Below, one piece after another: positions 1-6,116 of a DNA stretch of 12,554 nucleotides. Positions within the stretch are counted from its first letter, which is position 1. Each line of letters begins with the position of its first letter. The notes under the pieces were generated by a model. It was not told the DNA's origin and made no database searches. It worked only from the letters and a program-made list of their open reading frames with translations. The stretch spans positions 1 to 12,554 of the forward strand of contig WFQY01000338.1 of assembly GCA_015486815.1 (NCBI GenBank). The letters are read 5' to 3'. The DNA comes from Phycisphaerae bacterium (lineage in GTDB: Bacteria > Planctomycetota > Phycisphaerae > JAAYCJ01). The position numbers were made by a program, and so were the translations under genes.

Positions 1-30
1 GAAATCGCAGATTGGTTTCTTGTTTGATTT

Positions 31-186
31 CGGATTTCGGAAAGTTAAATAGGATTCTGTAAATTGGTAAAGGCGTAGCAGTACAGTGAGAACTATTAAA
101 GGTAGTTTTAATGCGATAATCTGTGCAGTGATATCGGGCAGAGTATAGAATCTGCCGGTTAGGCGATACCGGTTTACGGAAATCCG
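31..186 (+). ncRNA. Candidate structured RNA, 6S-like (SsrS-like)
   Basis: No reading frame is supported here, but the segment can be folded by hand into one long interrupted rod. A perfect 8-bp closing stem pairs 31-38 (CGGATTTC) with 179-186 (GAAATCCG). A 10-bp helix with two G-U pairs joins 52-61 to 144-153. Further in, 64-68 pairs weakly with 133-137, 81-86 pairs with 121-126, and a terminal hairpin is made by 89-95 with 103-109. Between the two outer helices lies an asymmetric bubble (39-51 against 154-178) whose 3' side holds its own hairpin (155-159 with 168-172). A closing stem, a large central bubble and a long terminal stem, at about 156 nt, are the general architecture of 6S RNA, which binds the housekeeping RNA polymerase holoenzyme. 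From memory, 6S genes sit beside zapA or rny in several phyla. No conserved primary motif confirms it. A competing hairpin (137-142 with 151-156) exists, so the identity is an inference. Confidence 0.4.
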
Positions 187-198
187 CTACGCAAATAA

Positions 199-213
199 GG
201 AGAGGCGATCTCC
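199..213 (+). other. Small stem-loop between RNA candidate and rny
   Basis: GGAGA (199-203) and TCTCC (209-213) form a 5-bp stem closing a 5-nt loop. No T-run follows, so it does not look like an intrinsic terminator. It may belong to the 3' end of the RNA candidate or to the rny leader. The loop carries GGCGA, also present in the 155-172 hairpin loop. Confidence 0.25.
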
Positions 214-267
214 ACATCATTCCCTGCCATTTAATTCCGCCTGTAAGTTATCCTGATTAATTTATAT

Positions 268-272
268 GAGGT
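268..272 (+). promoter_or_regulatory. Ribosome binding site that decides the rny start
   Basis: GAGGT at 268-272 is the only good Shine-Dalgarno match. A GTG at 273 directly abuts it and would have no spacing. The ATG at 279 lies 6 nt downstream, which is normal, so 279 is preferred; an ATG at 288 is a poorer alternative. Confidence 0.6.
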
Positions 273-278
273 GTGGTT

Positions 279-1835
279 ATGGTTACGATGATTTTGATTG
301 CAATAGTTGCATTTTTAGTGGGTATCGGGGGAACACTGATAGCTGTCTCCATATATAATAAAAAGATAAAGACCAGTGCGGAACAGCAGGCGAAAGAGAT
401 TATTGCACAAGCTAATGAAGAGGCAGAGCGGATAAAGCAGAAAGGTGAGCTTGACGCAAAAGCGGAGTATGTCAGGCGTAGCGAGGAGTTTGAGAAAGAA
501 ACAACCGCTATAAGAAATGAACTTCGCGAAGTGGAAAGGCGATTAGCAAAGCGAGAAGACAATCTCGAACGAAAATTGGAAACTCTCACAAGTAAGGAAC
601 GGGCGATTGAAAACTCCACTCGTCGATTGGCTGAGCGTGAAAAGGCGATAAAGGTGCAGGAACGCCAGCTTTACGATTCTATCGCTCAGCAGCGGGCTCA
701 ATTATTGCGTATTACCAATATGAGTATCGAGGAAGCAAAGGAATTATTATTACAACGGCTTGAAAAGGAAGTTGAGAAAGAATCAGCCAAACTTATAGAA
801 AAGCGGTATAACGACGCGAAGGAGCAAGCCAACGCAAAGGCGAGAGAGGTGATAATTACCGCAATTCAGCGCTTTGCCGCTGAACACACGAGTGGATATA
901 CCGTTTCTACCGTGGATATTCCGGGTGATGAGATGAAAGGAAGAGTAATCGGACGCGAAGGTAGAAATATCCGTGCGTTCGAGAAAGCGACTGGCGTAGA
1001 TGTTATTGTTGATGATACTCCCGGAGTTATAGTTATAAGTTCGTTTGACCCTGTCCGGCGGGAGGTTGCGCGAAGGTCATTGGAATTGCTAATTCAGGAC
1101 GGACGAATTCACCCGGGCAGAATCGAGGAAATAGTAGCTCAAACCGCACAAGAAGTCGATCAGGAAGTTACCGACATTGGCAAAAAGGCAGCTTTGGAAG
1201 CGAATGTCCTTAACTTACACCCGAAGATGTATGAGCTACTCGGTAGGCTTAATTTCCGCACAAGCTACGGGCAGAATGTCTTAAGGCATAGTATCGAAGT
1301 TGCTTATCTCTGTCAGATAATGGCTGACGAGCTTGGTCTCGATGGCGCCTTCGCCCGAAGGTGTGGTCTGCTTCACGATATCGGAAAGGCGGTCGATCAC
1401 GAAGTAGAAGGCGGACACCCGCATATCGGGGCGGAATTGGCGAAAAGGTATGGCGAAAAGCCCGATGTCCTTAATGCTATTGAGGGTCATCACGGTGATA
1501 TAGAGGCATCGAGTATTTATACGCCTTTGGTGTCAGCTGCTGATGCTATCAGCGCTTCGCGCCCCGGTGCGAGAAGGGAATCGCTCGATAGATATGTCCG
1601 TCGTCTTGAGCAGCTTGAAGATATTGCAAACAAATTCCCCGGCGTCAAGCAATCGTACGCTATACAAGCTGGCAGAGAGATTCGCGTTATCGTCGATGCG
1701 AATACTATCGACGACGGTGCGACTATCAAACTTGCCCGCGATATAGCTAAGAATGTCGAACACGAAATGGAATATCCGGGCGAGATCAAAGTAACGCTGC
1801 TTCGTGAGATGCGTGCGATAGAATACGCACGATAA
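279..1835 (+). CDS. rny: Ribonuclease Y
   Basis: This is a membrane-anchored endoribonuclease that initiates mRNA decay and processing. The 518-residue product, close to the usual ~520, has the full family order. There is an N-terminal hydrophobic anchor (about residues 4-26), then a long charged coiled coil (about 30-190) rich in E, K and R. A KH RNA-binding domain follows (about 208-270) with the GxxG loop as IGREG near 224-228. The HD phosphohydrolase domain has LRHS near 335-338, LLHDIGK with the metal-binding HD pair at 366-367, and EGHHGD near 402-407. The ATG at 279 is chosen because GAGGT lies 6 nt upstream. It is the first gene of the + strand run and is followed after 31 bp by a ymdB-family gene, a pairing known from many bacteria. 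No catalytic residue appears missing. Confidence 0.97.
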   Translation: MVTMILIAIVAFLVGIGGTLIAVSIYNKKIKTSAEQQAKEIIAQANEEAERIKQKGELDAKAEYVRRSEEFEKETTAIRNELREVERRLAKREDNLERKLETLTSKERAIENSTRRLAEREKAIKVQERQLYDSIAQQRAQLLRITNMSIEEAKELLLQRLEKEVEKESAKLIEKRYNDAKEQANAKAREVIITAIQRFAAEHTSGYTVSTVDIPGDEMKGRVIGREGRNIRAFEKATGVDVIVDDTPGVIVISSFDPVRREVARRSLELLIQDGRIHPGRIEEIVAQTAQEVDQEVTDIGKKAALEANVLNLHPKMYELLGRLNFRTSYGQNVLRHSIEVAYLCQIMADELGLDGAFARRCGLLHDIGKAVDHEVEGGHPHIGAELAKRYGEKPDVLNAIEGHHGDIEASSIYTPLVSAADAISASRPGARRESLDRYVRRLEQLEDIANKFPGVKQSYAIQAGREIRVIVDANTIDDGATIKLARDIAKNVEHEMEYPGEIKVTLLREMRAIEYAR

Positions 1836-1866
1836 TCAGTTGCAGAGATGGGTATAGAGTATATTT

Positions 1867-2712
1867 ATGCTGACGAAAATTTTATGTATAGGTGATATTG
1901 TCGGCCAGTCGGGCAGGACGTTTCTCTCATACGCATTGCCAGCTTTGCGGAAGAAATACAAACTCGATTTGATAATCGCTAATGCTGAAAATTCCGCAGG
2001 CGGTTCGGGTCTGACGCCTCAGATATTTAAGAAACTGCTAACCTATGGGGTTGATGCTGTTACGCTTGGCGACCATTGCTATCGCAGAGAAGATATCCTT
2101 GCGACTATGCAGAACTCGGACAGAATAGTCAGACCTGCAAATCTTCCGCCAACAGCTACCGGAAAACCATTTACCGTAATACAGGCGAAAAACTCTCAAC
2201 CGGTCGGGATAACGGTATTGCTCGGTCGGCTTTATATGAAGCCGGTTGATTGTCCGTTCAGGGCAGCTGACAGAGTATTAAACGAAATTCACAAACAGAC
2301 GAAAATTGCTATCGTCGATATGCACGCTGAAGCTACGAGCGAAAAAGTAGCGCTGGGCTGGTATCTCGACGGTAGAGCTTCGATAGTTTTCGGTACGCAT
2401 ACACACGTGCCGACAGCTGACGCGAGGATTCTGCCAAAAGGTACCGCTTATATTACCGACCTTGGAATGACAGGTCCTTACGATTCCGTATTGGGCAGGA
2501 CGAAAGAAAAAGTAATCAAATCTCTCATAAACGGTATGCCAACGAAATACAGCATCGCAAAAGAAGACATCAGAGTAGCGGGAATTATCGTCAGCGTGGA
2601 TTCAGTTTCGGGCAGAGCAACTGATATCGAGCAGATTATTTTTGGTAAATCAGATATTGACGCAATTCGCAAAGAATATCAATCTACGCAGGCTGTACCT
2701 GAAAATCTTTAA
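1867..2712 (+). CDS. ymdB: YmdB-family metallophosphoesterase / cyclic-nucleotide phosphodiesterase
   Basis: The product is 281 residues, slightly longer than the ~260-270 usual for the TIGR00282/YmdB family. That family comprises dinuclear-metal phosphodiesterases, and the Bacillus member acts on cyclic nucleotides and influences development and RNase Y-linked RNA decay. Metal-site motifs are visible: GDIVG (9-13), ANAEN (38-42), a GDH at 68-70, DMHAEATSEK with His153, and GTHTHVPTAD with His178 and His180. The third motif is usually GNH, so the metal-bridging Asn is Asp69 here. TDLGMTGPYDS near 197-206 is the family's C-terminal signature. The gene lies 31 bp after rny and is probably co-transcribed. 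The ribosome binding site before the ATG at 1867 is weak (GAG at 1857-1859). Family assignment is firm; the substrate is not known from sequence. Confidence 0.93.
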   Translation: MLTKILCIGDIVGQSGRTFLSYALPALRKKYKLDLIIANAENSAGGSGLTPQIFKKLLTYGVDAVTLGDHCYRREDILATMQNSDRIVRPANLPPTATGKPFTVIQAKNSQPVGITVLLGRLYMKPVDCPFRAADRVLNEIHKQTKIAIVDMHAEATSEKVALGWYLDGRASIVFGTHTHVPTADARILPKGTAYITDLGMTGPYDSVLGRTKEKVIKSLINGMPTKYSIAKEDIRVAGIIVSVDSVSGRATDIEQIIFGKSDIDAIRKEYQSTQAVPENL

Positions 2713-2719
2713 TTCTTAC

Positions 2720-2748
2720 TTGCCATATCTGTCTGGCACTGGTATTCT
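2720..2748 (+). promoter_or_regulatory. Possible sigma-70-type promoter before nfeD
   Basis: TTGCCA at 2720-2725 matches 5 of 6 bases of the -35 consensus. TATTCT at 2743-2748 matches 4 of 6 of the -10 consensus, with a 17-bp spacer. It lies in the 76-bp gap after the ymdB-family gene, the widest gap before the esterase ends, so nfeD onwards may have its own start. A 5-bp inverted repeat (TGCCA 2721-2725, TGGCA 2734-2738) overlaps it and might be an operator or only a weak stem. There is no experimental support. Confidence 0.35.
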
Positions 2749-2788
2749 ATAAAGCATATTTAACGGATTTCTTTTAGAGGGTGAATCT

Positions 2789-3250
2789 ATGGCTGATAAG
2801 ATTTGGCTTTTGTGGATGATTTTAGGGGCGATACTTCTTATCGGTGAGATGTTGACGGTTGGGTTTTTCCTGTTATGGTTTTCTGTCGGAGCGTTTCTTG
2901 CGGGTGCTATTGCATTATTAGGGCTTTCGCGATTTTGGCAGCTTTTGGTTTTTGTTGTCGTTTCGGGAGTGCTGTTCGCTATATCAAGAAAGTTTGCTGA
3001 AAAGGTTACCAGCTCTCAGCCACTTGGGATAGGTGCGAATAGAATTTTGGGTAAAGAAGGCATAGTTCTCGAAGAAATCAACAATTCGCAGAATACGGGG
3101 AAAGTTCGAATCGACCAAGACGAATGGCGTGCGGATAGCGACGATGGTAGTATTATCCCGCCGGGAAAACGGGTTAAAATAATCAGAGTCAAGGGTGCTC
3201 ATTTGGTAGTCGAAGTAATTAAAGAATCAACCGAACAAAAGGGAGAATAA
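2789..3250 (+). CDS. Short NfeD-family membrane protein
   Basis: The 153-residue protein has three hydrophobic segments (about residues 5-22, 24-46 and 49-67). A soluble C-terminal OB-fold-like domain (about 85-144) follows, with the family pattern GKVRIDQDEW...IPPGKRVKIIRVKG. This is the short NfeD form without the ClpP-like protease domain of long NfeD proteins. Such proteins are typically encoded beside an SPFH/stomatin gene and are thought to work with it in membrane microdomains. That partner starts 2 bp after this stop codon. A good ribosome binding site (AGAGGGTG, 2775-2782) precedes the ATG. The exact biochemical role is not established for the family. Confidence 0.88.
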   Translation: MADKIWLLWMILGAILLIGEMLTVGFFLLWFSVGAFLAGAIALLGLSRFWQLLVFVVVSGVLFAISRKFAEKVTSSQPLGIGANRILGKEGIVLEEINNSQNTGKVRIDQDEWRADSDDGSIIPPGKRVKIIRVKGAHLVVEVIKESTEQKGE

Positions 3251-3252
3251 AT

Positions 3253-4179
3253 ATGGATACTGTCTTTTTTATTGTAATTATTGTCGTTCTGTTCGTTATT
3301 TCCGCTAAGGGTATTCGGATAGTTAGGCCTTGGGAAAAGGGACTTGTCGAGAGGCTTGGTAAATATCAGCGAACAGTGGATAGTGGCTTGACGGTTATCA
3401 TACCGTTTATGGAACGACTCATCAAAGTTGATATGCGTGAGCAAGTGGTCGATGTGCCTCCGCAAGCGGTTATTACCAAAGATAATGTTGCTGTCGAAGT
3501 CGATGCTGTGGTTTATTACGAAGTAACCGATCCGGTAAATGTTACGTATAATATCTCCGATTTTTACATAGCTGCTACCAAGCTCGCACAGACTAACCTT
3601 CGTAATCTCATTGGTGATCTTGCGCTGGACGAATCGCTTACATCTCGCGAAGTAATCAACAATAAGCTTCGTCAGATATTGGACGATGCAACCGATAAGT
3701 GGGGCGCAAGAGTAACGCGTGTCGAGCTTCAGCGAATAGAACCGCCTCGCGATGTTACCGAAGCGATGCATCGTCAGATGAAGGCGGAGCGAGACAGACG
3801 TGCTATGATTTTGGAGGCGGAGGGTCAAAAGCGTTCTGCGATATTGCAGGCGGAAGGTGTTAAACAATCTGCAATTCTCGAAGCTGAAGGTAAAGCGGAA
3901 GCGATGAAAAAGGTTGCAGACGCCGAGCGATATAAAAGGCTTACCGTCGCACAGGGTGAAGCGGAAGCTATCGAACGGGTATTTGCCTCTATCCATAACG
4001 GAAAGCCGACCAACGACCTGATAGCAATCAAATATCTCGAAGCTCTGCAAAAGGTTGCTGATGGCAAGGCGAGCAAAATATTCCTGCCGATGGAAGTTTC
4101 AGGAATACTCGGCAGTATCGGCGGAATAGCGGAGTTGTTCAAAGATAAGCAAGCAGGCGCAGGCAGCGATGGCTCGTAG
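3253..4179 (+). CDS. SPFH/stomatin-like (band 7) membrane protein
   Basis: The 308-residue protein begins with a single hydrophobic anchor (about 2-18), followed by the GIRIVRPWEKGLVERLGKY start of the SPFH/band 7 domain (about 20-175). After this comes a charged helical region with three ILxAEG units at 187-213, typical of the QmcA/stomatin branch, which forms large membrane-associated oligomers. KIFLP (275-279) and a glycine-rich segment close to it are the usual C-terminal landmarks. GGGAG (3240-3244), inside the end of nfeD, serves as ribosome binding site, suggesting translational coupling. The NfeD/stomatin pair is a recognised module linked to membrane quality control. The last 11 bp overlap xseA. 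Confidence 0.93.
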   Translation: MDTVFFIVIIVVLFVISAKGIRIVRPWEKGLVERLGKYQRTVDSGLTVIIPFMERLIKVDMREQVVDVPPQAVITKDNVAVEVDAVVYYEVTDPVNVTYNISDFYIAATKLAQTNLRNLIGDLALDESLTSREVINNKLRQILDDATDKWGARVTRVELQRIEPPRDVTEAMHRQMKAERDRRAMILEAEGQKRSAILQAEGVKQSAILEAEGKAEAMKKVADAERYKRLTVAQGEAEAIERVFASIHNGKPTNDLIAIKYLEALQKVADGKASKIFLPMEVSGILGSIGGIAELFKDKQAGAGSDGS

Positions 4180-5638
4180 AAAACGAAACGATCTGAGAAA
4201 AGTCATCTTCGGGGATGAAGATTCTCTCTTTGACTTATCCGATGACGGCTCATCGAAATCGATGCGGGAGCCTATACAGCAGGAGAGGATTTTTACCGTC
4301 AGCGAGCTGACCGCATTAGTGCGCTCGGTGTTGCAAAATCATCTTCCCGAAAGGATACTGGTAAGCGGTGAAATATCCAATCTTTCTCAGCCCGATTCCG
4401 GACATATTTATTTTACGCTCAAAGATGAATATGCGCAGATTAATTGTGTAATTTGGCGATCCGTTGCTTCGAAAATAAAATTCTCACTCGAAGATGGGCT
4501 CGCTGTTATCGCGGGCGGAAGTGTCGATATTTATGCTCCTCGCGGACAATATCAGCTTTATGTCGATATGCTCAAGCCGGCGGGGATAGGTGAGCTCGAA
4601 CTTGCATTTCGTCAGCTTAAGGAAAAGCTCGAAAAGCAAGGCTTATTCGATTCAGCTCGTAAAAAACCCATCCCGCAATATCCGTTTACGATAGCGGTTA
4701 TCACATCCGCTACCGGAGCAGCTATTCGCGATATTGTGCGGACATTGAATCTACGTTGGCCTATCGGAAAAGTCTTGATATATCCAGTGCAGGTGCAGGG
4801 TGAAAATGCAAAATATGAAATTGCACAAGCGATAAAAGATTTGAATATCTATGCGGACGATTTGAATATCGACCTGATAATACTTGCGAGAGGCGGGGGA
4901 TCGCTTGAAGACCTCTGGGCGTTTAACGAAGAAATCGTTGCGCGTGCTATTTATGAATCCGAACTGCCGATTATTACGGGAGTCGGACACGAAATAGATA
5001 TTACCATCGCTGACCTTGTTGCTGACCTTCGAGCGGCGACGCCGACGGCAGCTGCTCAACTCGCTACTCCGAAATTGACGGATATTTTAGCTAAACTCGA
5101 CAAATATTTTGCACGAATCAATAATGTTATCGCAAAGAAATATTCTTCGGAAGCTCGGCATCTGCTTATGCTCGCTAATCGTCCGATGTTCCGCAACCCT
5201 GTAATGCTGCTGGCGGGGTATGTTCAACGGCTTGATGAGTCGGCGCAAAATCTGCAAAAAATAATCGCCGAGAAAATCGCTGAAAGTCGCAATACAATTC
5301 ATAGTAAGGAGCTGAAATTTAATAGAGTTTCGCCACAGATACTGCTTATGCGTTCGCAGCATAGACTCGAGAATCTCGGTAAGTCGCTTTCGTCCGCTTT
5401 GGATTTGTTATACAAGACAAACAGTACGAAAATAGACCATTTTCAAAAACGTCTTGACAACTGCGACTATCGAAGGGTATTAAAGCGTGGATTTGCAATT
5501 GTGCGTAAAGCTGATGATGGAAAATTGTTAACTTCCGTCAGCCAAGCGCAGATAAACGAAGAGATAGCAACGGAACTTTCCGATGGTTTTATCAAAAGCA
5601 GGATAGAAGAAACAAATGCCAACCGAGCCGAAAAGTAA
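4169..5638 (+). CDS. xseA: Exodeoxyribonuclease VII large subunit
   Basis: XseA is the large, catalytic subunit of exonuclease VII, which degrades single-stranded DNA in repair and recombination. The 489-residue product has the N-terminal OB domain (from IFTVSEL at 41 to about 137) with SGEISNLS (66-73) and GHIYFTLKD (78-86). The catalytic core begins near 165; RGGGSLEDLWAFNEE (241-255) and GVGHEIDITIADLVAD (271-286) followed by ATPTAA are diagnostic. A long helical region and the RGFAIV motif near the C-terminus complete the family. About 40 charged residues precede the OB domain, more than is usual; a start nearer the OB domain is possible, but ATG 4169 overlaps the SPFH stop in a way that suits coupling. 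The small subunit gene xseB, often adjacent, does not follow directly. The end overlaps the acetyltransferase gene by 23 bp. Confidence 0.95.
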   Translation: MARRKRNDLRKVIFGDEDSLFDLSDDGSSKSMREPIQQERIFTVSELTALVRSVLQNHLPERILVSGEISNLSQPDSGHIYFTLKDEYAQINCVIWRSVASKIKFSLEDGLAVIAGGSVDIYAPRGQYQLYVDMLKPAGIGELELAFRQLKEKLEKQGLFDSARKKPIPQYPFTIAVITSATGAAIRDIVRTLNLRWPIGKVLIYPVQVQGENAKYEIAQAIKDLNIYADDLNIDLIILARGGGSLEDLWAFNEEIVARAIYESELPIITGVGHEIDITIADLVADLRAATPTAAAQLATPKLTDILAKLDKYFARINNVIAKKYSSEARHLLMLANRPMFRNPVMLLAGYVQRLDESAQNLQKIIAEKIAESRNTIHSKELKFNRVSPQILLMRSQHRLENLGKSLSSALDLLYKTNSTKIDHFQKRLDNCDYRRVLKRGFAIVRKADDGKLLTSVSQAQINEEIATELSDGFIKSRIEETNANRAEK

Positions 5639-6095
5639 TTTTGCAGTTCGTAAAACACGAATGGACGATGTCGATACTATCCACTCGCTGATAAGTTATT
5701 TCGCTGAACGTAGGAAGATGTTATTCCGAACGATGGACGAACTTTACGAGCGCATACGTGAATTTCGCGTTTGCTGCGATTCGGATGGTAAGGTTGTTGG
5801 CTGCTGTGCGTTGAGCATAATGTGGCGCGATTTAGCTGAGATTCGTAGTTTAGCGGTTCTGCCGGAATATTTCGGCCGCGGTATTGGCAGGCTGCTCGTC
5901 GAAGATGGCCTGCGAGAAGCCCGTGAGTTAGGTTTGAAACAGGTATTTGCATTGACCTACGAAATCGAGTTTTTTCGCAAGCTCGGTTTTGATATAATAG
6001 ATAGAAATCAGTTGCCCCATAAGGTTTGGACGGATTGCATCCGCTGCCCTATGAAAGATAATTGCGATGAAGTTGCGGTTTTAATTAATTTATGA
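5616..6095 (+). CDS. ArgA-like GNAT N-acetyltransferase (probable N-acetylglutamate synthase type)
   Basis: This 159-residue single-domain GNAT protein has the acetyl-CoA loop V-LPEYFGRGIGRLLV (81-95) with the R/Q-x-x-G-x-G signature (RGIG). The preceding strand is EIRSLAV, and EFFRKLGF near 118-125 is the C-terminal GNAT motif. The segment RKMLFRTMDELYERIREF (33-50) and the C-terminal WTDCIRCPMKDNCDEVA, with Cys141, Cys144 and Cys150, resemble the small ArgA-like family that makes N-acetylglutamate for arginine synthesis. That substrate is a family inference. No other arginine gene is in view. The ATG at 5616 lies 23 bp inside the end of xseA, with AGAAGA-like purines upstream. Other GNAT substrates cannot be excluded. 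Confidence 0.82.
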   Translation: MPTEPKSNFAVRKTRMDDVDTIHSLISYFAERRKMLFRTMDELYERIREFRVCCDSDGKVVGCCALSIMWRDLAEIRSLAVLPEYFGRGIGRLLVEDGLREARELGLKQVFALTYEIEFFRKLGFDIIDRNQLPHKVWTDCIRCPMKDNCDEVAVLINL

Positions 6096-6116
6096 ATAAA
6101 TATCAGGAGCAAGAGA

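Noticed and set aside
1517..1789. - strand and alternate-frame open frames inside rny
   Set aside because: They sit across the conserved HD-domain half of rny and have no motif of their own.
2734..2750. TGGCAC at 2734-2739 as a sigma-54 -24 element before nfeD
   Set aside because: The -24 half is perfect, but the -12 half reads TTCTA where GC is required, so a sigma-54 promoter is not supported.
3199..4050. 283-residue open frame on the - strand
   Set aside because: It lies wholly across the end of nfeD and most of the SPFH gene, both with clear family motifs; its translation has no recognisable domain and looks like an antisense shadow.
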